From NCBI GenBank assembly GCA_034620365.1, contig JAQGEQ010000192.1, forward strand, positions 4,482,549 through 4,546,548: a stretch of 64,000 nt of DNA, given 5' to 3'. This DNA is from Pegea sp. RAD2-039 (taxonomy: Eukaryota; Chordata; Thaliacea; Salpida; Salpidae). Below the pieces are notes generated by a model. It was not told the DNA's origin, made no database searches, and worked only from the letters and a program-made list of their open reading frames with translations. The position numbers and the translations under genes were made by a program. Below are positions 52,400 through 63,291 of this stretch, one piece after another. Position 1 is the first letter of the stretch; the number at the start of each line of letters is the position of its first letter.

Positions 52400-53420
52400 C
52401 TGTAAAGATAGCTCTTCATTACGAGAAGGATAGATAGGTATTAATCCTTGGCTCTATGTAATAAAGGATTAACTTAAAAAATATATATATAAAGTCATTG
52501 GAGGTATTTGCAAATGGATTACATTGAACAATCAGAGAAATGACAAAATAGTTGTAGATGGAAAAGTAGGAAGAACTAACTAAACAGAATAAGAATTTTT
52601 TAAGGCCTGGGATGCTACAGATTAAAAGATCTAAAATGTGAATGAGTGGGTTCAATAATGCATTAAATTAAAGAATTAGTAGTTGGAAAATTGATAAGTG
52701 AGTTATGGGCTAAGTGTGTTAGTCGCCTAAATATGGAGAAATAGTCCAATATATGTTAGGGAGATTAAAATCTCCTAACAAGTAAAAAAGAATACAACTA
52801 TGCATAGTTTTAGGAATAACATTGCAGATATTAGATAAAGTTGATATACTTTGAGATAATAAAAAAGAAATATAGATCAGAATCTAATTTTAGAATTCTA
52901 TTTTAAAAAGTCGGCAAAAATAACTTTAAAACTATTTTCTTTTAATTGCAAAAATCTTGATAAGTATAGACCTGTTGAACTTTTAACGTGCTTCTATATA
53001 GTAAGCAAATACTGCCTTTCTGGTTTCAATGCGATCATGTTTAATGAAATCATAGCAAGAGGTACAGACAATTGGGTTTGAAAATTTATTAGCTGGTCAA
53101 GATTCAGTTAGGAACAACATGTGGTGCTTATCGTATTGGGCTTATAGTTTTAATATTATAAATATCACTAAGTGAAGCTGAGGGGTTGACACAAAAGGGT
53201 TAAAATTTTATGACTGAGTCATTGATAATGGTAAATCTATCACCATTTTTATTCACTTCGGTAAGATGCAGTTTTACACGTAATTCTTTTACTAGGCATT
53301 TATGAAGTTCTTGCTGCTTTTTGGTTCGATCCTGTTGTATATAAATACGGTTGGTTTGGTCAGAGTCGATGATTATATTTCAGGGTCTCAGCAGTTTGTT
53401 TCTAGCTAGTTGGTTAGAGA
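52400..53420 (-). mobile_element. LINE fragment, minus strand (endonuclease region), copy B2
   Basis: The minus strand contains an endonuclease core LLGDFNLPNIYWTIS at about 52737-52790, with the GDFN metal-binding motif intact. The surrounding sequence is collinear with 9400-10230 of copy A. No RT part follows in this orientation. It abuts the plus-strand RT fragment 51360-52095, about 300 bp away. Confidence 0.75.
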
Positions 53421-54489
53421 GCTTCATGGTAATTGGCTGTTGTTAAAAAATCTTAAATCAACTTGATAGAACTTGACATCGTTTTTTGTGGAATGTGCTT
53501 TGTCCTCTACCGACTTTAGAAAAGTTTAAAAATCTTACTTTGTGCTGGAAGTTGAATCATCTGTAATAGATTCGGAGATGCTGAAGATATACGTTGAAAA
53601 ATTTATAGTTCTTTGCTGAGATTTCAGCTTGGGATTCCATAGTTGAGGTAATGTTTGAAGATACTGTCTTTAATTTATTTTCTATTGAGGAAACTTGTCC
53701 AGTTTGAATCTTCAAAGTTTTTTTGATCACTGCAGCATGCGAGAACTTCTGAGTTGTGATCTTATTATTGACAATTGAAAATTGATACAATCACAACAAT
53801 AAACATTTAAACACTTATAAGACCGATTCAATAAGAATAGCCTATTACCTGAATTAAATAGAGTAGAAGTGATTTTAAGATTACAGTATAAATATAAGTC
53901 ATTTTTTTACTGGACGGTCACTTTTACCAATAACAAATACAAAACTTTGATTTTGAAAGTTTGTTTAATGATTAGGCAAATGAATTAAAGACGTATACTT
54001 CTAGAGTTAGAAGTTAAGAATTAAAAGATGGCAAAGTATAACAATAATTTTAAGAATGTACTTATATATAAAGCAACATTTTTAAAATGCACAATATCAT
54101 TCAATATTTATTTTTTGGATCTAATAAAGGTATAATTAATTGAGTTAATAGCGATTAACGTTATTAAAGTATTTATCAAATATTTTATTTGGTCAACTTT
54201 CAACATATTCAAACTTTAAAAATATTATTTTATAGTTTTACGGTAAGTAAAAAAAAACATCGGTAAAGGGCTTTTTAGGCGAAGAATTCTAAACAAGTTT
54301 TGTAGTGACGAATTTTCTCCTGTGAACTAATCAACAGCAGACTGACAAGCTGCTTTGACGAAAAAGTTTTTTCTCTTCAATTTTTAAATTAGTTCTAACT
54401 TCATTCTAACCATAAATACAAAGCTTTTAATTTGATTTTAAATATTTTATCAGATAATTTCGGTTAAGAGTTTTTAGTTATTTCACAAG
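53421..54489. other. Spacer upstream of INPP5A
   Basis: No exon was recognised. 53421-53800 may be more decayed LINE sequence; the rest is AT-rich. Confidence 0.4.
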
Positions 54490-56955
54490 ATGGGTTGTGA
54501 TTTTTCTTCAGAATTAAAAACAACAAATTTTTTAGTGATAACTGCAAATGTTGGAAGTTTGTTTGAAAATGTGAGTTCTTTTACAAATGTTTGTTTAATT
54601 AATTGACTTTTAAAATGTAAACATTTGAGTTGATAGTAAACACATTTTTTCAAATTTTCAGAAATAAATAATTCAAACAACTTAAAATAAAGTATTTTTT
54701 CAAATCACAATATCTTAATTCTTGAAATATTTTTATAATTAAAAACCTTTTAAGAGTTTTAGTCTTTAAAGTTTTATAAAATCATTATATGACTAATTAA
54801 TGATGTTATGATATTCACAATGTTTTAATGTTAGATTATTGATTATGATAAATTATAAGTTATGAGTTATAATAATAAATTTATCATTTTATAATACTTA
54901 CTTTAAAATATTTATTAATTTTTTGAAATAATTATTCAGTGTTTACTTTTTCATTAATTTTATTATGAATTTATTTTATCAAAATATTATTTATAAAAAT
55001 TTTTGATAATTAGTTATGTCTGATCAAGCAAAGTTTAAAAGTTATAAGAAACTTTAAAATCTAAATATTTTATCACTGATAACAATTAACCTTAAACATA
55101 TAAGTCGTTACAAATAACTTCCTCATAACCAATAAACTATTTTAATGTTCAGCAAGAAGAACTTGAATTCAATTGGTTCAAAGCTCTCTCTGAAGTAATT
55201 TCAAATGTCTATAAATCTTATCCAAAAATTTAAAAATTTGAATATTTTTTAGACAATTTTAAAATTTTCACCAGAATTTGTAGCAATCCACTGCCAGGAG
55301 ATTGGTGGAAAGTTTTATTCAGATTGCAACATATCAGTAAAGAGATTTATTGAGTCAGTTGTCTCTTGTCTTAAACTAATTTTATTTTTCAACTTTTTGT
55401 AGTAAATTCTCTGATCTAAAAGTTTTTAAATCTTATTCAATCCAAAGAGGTTATGTTGATGAAGATGTAGAACATATCGACCAATATACGGTTTGTTGAT
55501 AACGTCATCGTCGTACAATAACCACGTGTTTGTGACGTCATTATCACGTGTTTCGCATCTGTTTAAATATAATCATCTTCAGGCCTTAGGAAGTTTCTAT
55601 TTCATTCATGAAAAATTGACAGAAGTTGAAATGTTCGATTTTAAAGGTTTTTGAAATTATTTTTTTACGATAATGACGTCATCAAAACACTTTTTAGAAA
55701 AGAAATTCAAGAAGATCATGGGCCGAAAATTTCATTCAACAAAATTGTTAGAAGTTTCAGAAATCAGAAAAGAAAAGTTTAAAAAAGACTTCTTCCCAGA
55801 GGTACGTCTTCCTTCTTAATATTTTTCCTCACGGTTTTCCAAATCTTTTTTATCCTGATATTATTGATGCTAACTTTTATGATCTTTATATTTATGATCT
55901 TGATCTTACTGATCTCAATATTCTTCATCCTTATCTTCCTAATTCTAATATTCTTAATCACTTGTTCTCAGTGTCGTTGGTCTCGGAAGGGTTACATCCA
56001 AACAAGATGGAAGATTAGGAAGAAGTAAGAAACAAACGAGATATTCATCTTTTGATGTTGTTTGGATTTTTTAGAACTCTTGAATTTATCAACATTCATT
56101 TATTTCACGATGAAAATAATCTCGATTCGATGACTCAACAACCTTCAACATATTCCAGTTATCGAAACAGAGCTTTAAAATTTGTCATTGAAAAGTAAAA
56201 TCGATTTTTTGATCTTCATCACTTTTTGATCTTTATGTTTACAGACTATCGAGCTCAGATGACGTCACAAATGACCCCATCTACTTCCTCTTCGGAGATC
56301 TTAACTTTCGGTTGAGTCTAAAACCTCTTTTGGAGGTATATTGCAATTTCTAGTGTTTCCAAGTCAACTTCTTATAAATTTCCAGAAACTTTTTCCGACT
56401 CATCATCAATCGATCTGTAAATCTGAAAATAACGAAATTTCGAAAGTTGTTTTTCGTACCCATGACAACGGTGACATCAGCCCTTGTGATGACTTCATCG
56501 ACGACAAAGTAGCTTTGGTGATTGAAAAGAAAACGTTCGACCTGAAATCGAAGTTGAGCGATGAAAGCGACTCTTATCGCCATGTAAGTACTGATGACGT
56601 CATCACCTGCTCACCTCATCAATTCCAATTTTCCAGCTGTTAGAATTTGATGAGGAATTAAAATTAGCGGAAAATTTGGCCGAATTTCAAATCAGGTTCC
56701 CGCCAACTTATCCCCATTCAGAAAATAAAGACGAAAATGATGTTTATCTAACCACTAGGTGTCCGGCTTGGTGTGATCGAGTTTTGTTGTCACCAGCAGC
56801 TTGGAAATTGCTTTCAAATCAGGTTTGTGAAAAGTTGATTGATTTTGATATTTTACCAACTTGTACAGGAATTTGAAACCACTTATGATCGAATAGGGTC
56901 GGAAGTTTGTATGGGAGATCATAAACCCGTCTTCCTTAATTTCAATATTTCCTAA
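54490..56955 (+). CDS. INPP5A: INPP5A, type I inositol polyphosphate 5-phosphatase
   Basis: Twelve exons (54490-54570, 55153-55194, 55253-55353, 55403-55490, 55583-55646, 55698-55801, 55972-56024, 56075-56194, 56245-56335, 56386-56583, 56637-56822, 56869-56955) give 404 residues; human has 412. Landmarks are LVITANVGSLFEN, VAIHCQEIGGKFY, ALGSFYFIHEKL, KDFFPECRWSRKGYIQTRW, FINIHLFHDENNL, the catalytic FGDLNFRL and RCPAWCDRVLLSP, and MGDHKPVFLNF. The enzyme removes the 5-phosphate from Ins(1,4,5)P3 and Ins(1,3,4,5)P4 and so ends calcium signals. Human INPP5A is anchored to membranes by C-terminal farnesylation (CVVQ). Here the protein stops at FLNFNIS with no CaaX box. Instead it begins MGCDFSS, which fits the N-myristoylation pattern (Gly2, Ser6) with a palmitoylatable Cys3. 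Several introns carry TGACGTCAT. An AATAAA lies at 57068. Confidence 0.95.
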
Positions 56956-57655
56956 ATTGTTTTTTTTTCTTTAATATTTATGATGAGGGCCTTTTTTTGT
57001 GTTTTCAACTTTTTTATACTCAGATTTATTGATGCAATTTACATACGTCATTATCCAAGAATCGTGAAATAAAACTTCTAAAAACCTTTCATCCATTTGT
57101 TAAGTTATTTTGAGGAGGTTTAATTTCCGTTGCAGGAAATTTGCACCATAAAAACCCACTTAAAATACTTTTAAAGCTTTGAAATTTATTTTAAAATCTT
57201 TAAAAAATGGATTTTATTTTTTATTCTAAGAATAATCCAAATATAAAAAGGATTTTTTATCACGTTTTTAAGTTGAAATATTGTGTTGAAATTTCAGTGA
57301 ATTTCATTCTGTAGAAAAATATGTTGAAACTAATTGTAGAACGGATATTGTCAAATTAAAGAAATAGTAATCGAACTGAATATTCAACATTTTACAGATA
57401 TTAGTCTGTATTTCGAAAGTTTGAAATAAACTTAAGAAGTCATTTGCTTATTTTATACATTTAAACTTGTATTTGTTTAAGATTATGCAAATAATTTTAA
57501 ATCTTCAGAAGATAACACTAAAGGATTTTCTAAAATATTAATCTAAAGTTTCATATCTAGATAGTTAAAAAAGCTTTTTTAACTTTTAGTTATTAAGTTT
57601 ATAAAGTTTCTTCCTTATAAAACTTGTTATTCAACTTTTATAACTTCCTTAATTT
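56956..57655. other. INPP5A 3' region and AT-rich spacer
   Basis: AATAAA at 57068-57073 fits as the INPP5A poly(A) signal. No other feature was recognised before the LINE 3' end. Confidence 0.5.
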
Positions 57656-59460
57656 TATATCAAGCACTTTTTTTTATTTATTTATTTCAATAAATGCGAA
57701 GGAGGGTGCCTGAAAAGAGCACCTCTCGCTAACACACATTCTCACAAATAACATCTATTTAGCCAAAAATATAGAAAGTAAAAGATGTAACACATGGTAT
57801 TTCGATATCACTCAAAGCATATAACAGTGAACAACTACATGGAATGTTAATAATATAAGAAACAGAAAAAATCCCAGTTTAGAAATGACAATGTTGGCAA
57901 TATTATAACGGTTCAACTTCTGCTTGAACAACACGAGTGACTTCGACATGGCAATGTCTGATGGCAGCTGGTTCCATGTATTAATTGTACAGTATGAGAA
58001 AAAATTTGCTCTGACCAATGTACTAGGTGATATAGGCTTATTAAGGTGTAATGTGTGTCGTCTGAGTTGATATAACTTGAGGGAAGGACTAATAGAAAAG
58101 TAATCATCAAACTGAATGTCAATTAAATTGTGGATAATTTTCAAAATAATAATTAAGTCGTATTTAACCCGTCAGATTTCCAAAGTATCTAAATAGAAGA
58201 AACTGAGACGATGTTTATAACTATCATATTTAATATTAAGTTTTCTACATACTAATCTTGTAAATGTGGCCTGAACAGATTCGATTTTTTGATATCACTA
58301 ACTTGATATGGCATCCATGCACTGACATTGTATTCGAGAATTGGACGTACGTACAATTTGAAAAGATTGATAAAAAAGCATGGGTTCTTAGAATTAAAGG
58401 CCTTTATAATAAGAAAGACAAGGTTGATTGATTTTGCAGAGATTTTGGAAACATAATTGCGCCATTTAAAGTCAGATGATAGAGTAATGCCAAGGTCTAT
58501 GACCGAAGATACTCGTTGAATAATAAATCTATTGATGGAGTATTGGTTCAAGCAATTTACAGATGGTTTACGAGAAAAAGTTATAAGTTCAGACATTATG
58601 GGCTGGATTCTGAGCTGCCAATTCGTAGACCAGTTTTCTACAATGTGTAGTGCAGTTTGAAGTTTTGAAGGATTACAAGATAATAGCTTGATATCATCTG
58701 AATACACAAACACTCTGACATCATCTACTGTTACTAATCTTCTGATAAGGTCTTCGATGAAAAATTAAAAAGAGAAGGGGACTCAGAACAGAATCCTGAG
58801 GAACACCACTAGTGATTTGACTAGAAGTAGATAAAGATCTTTCTACACGAGTTTGTTGGGTTTTACCTGATAGGTAATCTTCAATCCACTGTAAGATAAA
58901 GCTGTTGATTTTTAAGCTTTTCAATACAGTAACGAGCTTAGTGTGTGGGACAGAATCAAACGCTTTAGCAAAATCGAGGTATATTATGTCACAGGGAGTG
59001 TTACTTTCATAATGGGCTGTAAGCTCATTAAGAAAAGTGAAATGTTGAGTCAGGGAAGATCTCCATTTTACAAAGCCATGTTGTACATCAGATATTAGAT
59101 GGTGCTCCATCAAATTACTGGTCATATGATTGTGAATCATATGCTCTTGAGTTTTGCAGATAACTGAAGTCAGCGAAACTGGTCTGTAGTTAAGTGCAGT
59201 GTTTCTGGGACCCTTTTTATGAATTGGAGTAATACTAGCTTTCTTCCAAATTTGTGGAACTCTTCCTCGCCTCAGAGTCATATTAAGGAAAAGCGATAAA
59301 GGTAGTGATAAAGAGGAAGTAGTTTTTTCTTAAAAACAAAGCTGGGGTGTTGGAAACTGATGATTTTAATGAAGAAATAGCCTTAGATACCATATTGATC
59401 GGTATGTCAAGATCTACCATCTCAGAGACATTCGTAAAAGACATTTTATTCATTTTGTTT
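57656..59460 (-). mobile_element. LINE retrotransposon, reverse transcriptase region, copy C
   Basis: The best-preserved copy, on the minus strand and 5'-truncated. RT motifs in order: VPQIWKKASITPIHKKG, LNYRPVSLTSV, HGFVKWRSSL, IIYLDFAKAFDSVPH, a SGVPQDSVLSPLLFLIF block, and the catalytic box VFVYSDDIKLLS. The thumb follows: VIDLGITLSSDFKWRNYVSK, NLFKLYVRPILEYN. One frame break separates 58721-59281 from 58252-58713. The canonical YADD box reads YSDD. The first G of SGVPQGS is followed by a Q-D change, so the copy is probably inactive. The style places it in the jockey superfamily (CR1/L2-like). The 3' terminus (about 57656-57900) is shared with copies A and B1. Confidence 0.92.
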
Positions 59461-61328
59461 TAGACTTTAAATAATTATATTACAAAACTTTCAACTAAAT
59501 TATCAGCCACATTGAAAAAAATGCAGATCATAAACTGAAAAAATCATAAACTGCACAACATTTGATTCTTTGAACAATTCTGCTTTCATTACTTTTAAAA
59601 ATCATTTAGCCACATTTATAAGATTTTGAAACTTACAAATATTAGAAAATTTTGTTAAACTTTCAATCACAATTCCAAATATAAGGATGAAAAGTATTAT
59701 TTGAAGATCATACATCTGAATACTTTCAGCTGAAATATGTTTCCCATATTCAGTATGTGTATAGATTAGATTTTCGAATCCGGATGGCCTAGTGCTCTCA
59801 GATGTGTTAATAAATAAATGAAAATTTTGGATGACGCTTTTGTATTTGCTGAATAAAAGAAGAATTTATTTGTAGTTTTCATTTTTTCATACTTAGTAAT
59901 GAATTAGATATTGAAAATTTTTCGGTTTAAACTAAGATATAAACTTCCTTAAAGAGACCAATAAAGTAGAAATTGCATCTCCTATGAAATCTTACCTTTG
60001 TTTTTTAATTAACATCAGAAGAAACAATTGCCAACAATATAGTTCAGGACTGTCAAAATAAGCTATGTTGACTCTAGTCTAGCACTCAAGTAGTCTCTAA
60101 TCAAAAAGTCATCAATTCAAAATAAAAATTATTGCTGACATAAACATGTTTTTATTAAGAATATGAATCAATTTTAAAATTTAATTGTTTTCTTAGGCCA
60201 GATAATGCTGAATATTAAGTCATTAAAGTTTGGAAAACCTTTAAGGATAGTTTAAGACTTCTATGAAACCCATCACAAAGCTAATAGAATGCTATCAATA
60301 CTTGAGCTTGAATATGCAACATATTTTCTTGGCAACCGTAAAAAGATCTCGTAGACAAAATAAAAAATACTTAAGTACCAACTTAAAAGCGAGAAAAAGG
60401 ACAAGTTTATACGATGAAATTAAGAACTTTTAAGAATAATCAGAAAAAATAACTTTTCAAAGATAAGGGTTGGTTTATAACCAAAATAAGTTGCGTTTAA
60501 AACCTCTTGCCAGGACCTTTAATTATTTGTGACCTTAGAATTAAAGAAAACAAACATTGATGCAAATCTTTAGGGTTGACTGAAATGAAGCGATTCTAAA
60601 AATATTTGTAAATTCAAATTAAGTCTGTGGGCTCATAAACTCTGATATAAGTTTGCAGCTAACATACTGAGGGCTTAGAAATAAGTTTCAATGCGAGTAA
60701 TACCAATAAAATAATGAGACTAAGGTAAACAAGTCAGTTTTCAAATTAATCTAGAAATATAAACTTTTGTAACATATGGTAGAAAACGGTCATGTTATGA
60801 GCCAGAGTAGAAACTATGGAGATCCAGTTGTTGCTCTATATATAGCAGGATTCCACTCTCTAGGCTAGTAAGGCAGCGGAACAGAAGGATTGATTTGACT
60901 ACGCCCAGCTAGCGTCACAAGAGCTATCAGAGCTGAGTACAACGACGAACTACCTACAAGGCTCTAATTCCGACTTTAAATTCTGAGTTTTAAGTCTTCT
61001 AAGAGTGTTGATATAAAACAGACTTACACGACTCTTATACCAGGGTTTTTTATGGACATTTTCTTGTCGCAAAATCTGTAAAATAAGACCCTGAAAATAA
61101 AAATGCAATAGTTTTAAAATAGCTATGAGCTTAAATTTTTTATTTTGATAATTTTTGAAGTTCTAACAAATCTTTGTAAATATATTGAGATTATTAAATT
61201 ATCTTATTTTAGTATAATTTTATAAAACTTTAACTTATAGAAAAAAATTTGGAAACATTATAATCAAGTTTACTCAAATCTGAATTTATTTTTCTTCTGT
61301 TAAGTGAATTTTTGAACTAAACATCACG
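59461..61328. other. Spacer upstream of SNRPF, with a possible LTR-like block
   Basis: 59461-60780 has no readable gene. At about 59770-59825 a TTCGAATCCGG word is followed by GGATGGCCTAGTGC and an (AATA)-type tail, like the end of a SINE or LINE. 60780-61050 is clearly less AT-rich and contains CTCTATATATAG; see the separate finding. Confidence 0.4.
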
Positions 61329-62324
61329 ATGGCTGTAAGTTCTTTTATATTTTATGTTTATTTCTTGAATTTTAAATTAATTGCATACAAATTTGATTAA
61401 TTTTCTCTTCAATTAAAATGTTTAGTTTATAAATAAGCTTTAATTTTTTCGATTGTGTTTTGTGAACTTCAAACTTTATTTTTGGGTTTTAAATCATTCT
61501 TTTTTTTTATTTGTTTTAATTAAATTTCTGACAAATAAAAATATTTTTCTTTTATTGTTTTTTAAACAATTTTTAATTTGGGTTTTGAAATTTTCAATTT
61601 ATATATATTTGTAAGATAATTTCTTATAATTCATTTTTTTCATTATTTTTGTTTCTAAACTTTTCAAATTTTTGTACAAAATCTTTTATGTGTAACTTTG
61701 TATTTTTCTGTATAAAACCTTTTTATAATAAATATAAATTCTTATTTTTTTTAATTACTTTCAAAATCTATGATTTTATTTTTATTTCTTTTATCAATTT
61801 ATATGAAATGATTTTTGCAACCTTCTATTTTTGATTATTAGCTTTTTCTTTTGGAGATAATTTTATAATTTGAAATATTTTTTAATGAAATTTTTTTTAA
61901 CATAAACTTATTCTATCTTGAAATCTTTTACAGAGTTTACCTATGAACCCAAAACCTTTCCTCAATGCAATGACAGGCAAACCTGTTGTGGTCAAGTTGA
62001 AATGGGGTATGGAATATAAAGGCTACCTTGTATCAGTTGATGGCTATATGAACATACAGCTTGCTAATACTGATGAGTATGTTGATGATGTTAAGACTGG
62101 AAATCTAGGCGAAATTCTCATCCGGTTTGTTTATTTATATAATATATAAAAAAAGTTATACATATAAATAAAACAGATTATTGTGAAATATATGTGAAAT
62201 TGTTATTCTTCAAATAAAAAAATTTTTTAAACATGCTGCTCAACTGCTTATTTTTAGGTGCAACAATGTTTTGTACATTCGCGGAGCTGATGATGATAAA
62301 GAAGATGGAGAAACCAAAGATTAA
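61329..62324 (+). CDS. SNRPF: Small nuclear ribonucleoprotein F (SmF)
   Basis: Three exons (61329-61334, 61934-62124, 62258-62324) encode 87 residues, against 86 in human SNRPF. The first exon carries only the codons ATG GCT. The protein reads [17 protein letters not shown], then the Sm1 motif [31 protein letters not shown], and the Sm2 motif [16 protein letters not shown], ending in an acidic [11 protein letters not shown] tail. SmF sits in the heptameric Sm ring on U1, U2, U4 and U5 snRNAs. AATAAA at 62405-62410 is a good poly(A) signal. The first intron is about 600 bp and AT-rich; it contains a low-complexity open frame that is not coding. Confidence 0.97.
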
Positions 62325-62951
62325 TTTAGAAGAATGTGTCTTTATTTTTAAGACTATCTTATTTTTTTAGGTCGAATTTTCTTTTGTAATCTTGCTCTGA
62401 CGACAATAAAAATAAAAAAAAAACACTTTTTGAATTCTTTAAATTTTATTATTTAATCCTTATCAAACTCGAAGAAAAATTTTCAGATCAAAATTTATGA
62501 GTTTCTAAATTATCTGCGTTTGGCAAAATCCTTGGCTCCAATTCCAAACCTTTTCTGGCTGTATTAAAAGATTCTCTACAAATATCACTGCCTAGTCATT
62601 CAAACTATTTTCCACATTGCTTTTTTGATTATTACAATAATATCTAAAAGATCAGCTGGCTATATGCTTGGATAATAATAATAATTTTGTTTGGATTAGT
62701 GATAGGTTTTACAGAAGTTGTTTTAATCAGTTTTGAATTTTGAGGTCTCATTGGGTGGAAAGTGTCCAGTATTCATGCTTAAAATAATACTAGAAACACC
62801 TAGTTGTCTTTATCACCATTGTTTCCACAGTTTTAATTTTTCTAATTTTATTAACTCGAAAATATAATATCAGTAAAAATAATATTATATAAAAACATAA
62901 TTTAACAAAAATTACAGTGAGCATATGCAAAGTGCATCGATAGCAAATTAT
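62325..62951. other. Convergent intergenic region SNRPF / RING ligase
   Basis: Holds the SNRPF 3' UTR and poly(A) signal (62405) and presumably the 3' UTR of the minus-strand RING gene. Nothing else was recognised. Confidence 0.5.
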
Positions 62952-63254
62952 TTAAATAGACTGATGGCACATAGGACAAGTTGTCTGAACGTAAAACCAT
63001 TTCCGTAAACAGCCAAAATGGAACAAATGATTACAAGGAGTCATTCGGACGTCTTCAAATTCTATAAACAATTTCAAACTAAAGTGAAATTCAAATTGAA
63101 GTGAAAACTGAAAAACAAACCTGACAATGCTTGGTAACAAATGCTACAAACTTGTGCTTCGCGTAAAACCTCGTTTGAAGGAGAAGATAGTAAATAAATC
63201 CTTTGATTGATGATAAAGCGGTCGTTAAAAGCTTTCCACCCCTCACAAGCAGCT
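62952..63254 (-). CDS. RNF139: RNF139/RNF145-type RING-H2 E3 ligase, 3' end (partial)
   Basis: The last two exons of a minus-strand gene, 63254-63121 and 63061-62952. They encode AACEGWKAFNDRF, then a RING-H2 finger with the ligands CSIC, CNH, FHFGC and CPMC, reading MTPCNHLFHFGCLRKW then TTCPMCHQSI and a stop at 62952-62954. GWKxF...CxIC...TPCNHxFHxxCLRKW(L/F)YxQxTCPMCHQ is the TRC8 family (RNF139, RNF145), multi-pass ER membrane ubiquitin ligases of sterol metabolism. The membrane domain must lie to the right, beyond the minisatellite and the window edge. The protein ends directly after the RING, so it lacks the acidic tail of human RNF139. Confidence 0.85.
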
Positions 63255-63291
63255 CTAAAAATATTTAGAATAATTAAAAGGTAAAACATCG

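Noticed and set aside
51360-53420. Twin-priming inversion of one LINE insertion
   Set aside because: The order is wrong: the inverted endonuclease part is downstream of the 3' end rather than upstream.
61649-61834. 61-residue Phe/Ile-rich frame in SNRPF intron 1
   Set aside because: Low-complexity T-rich intron sequence without a family signal.
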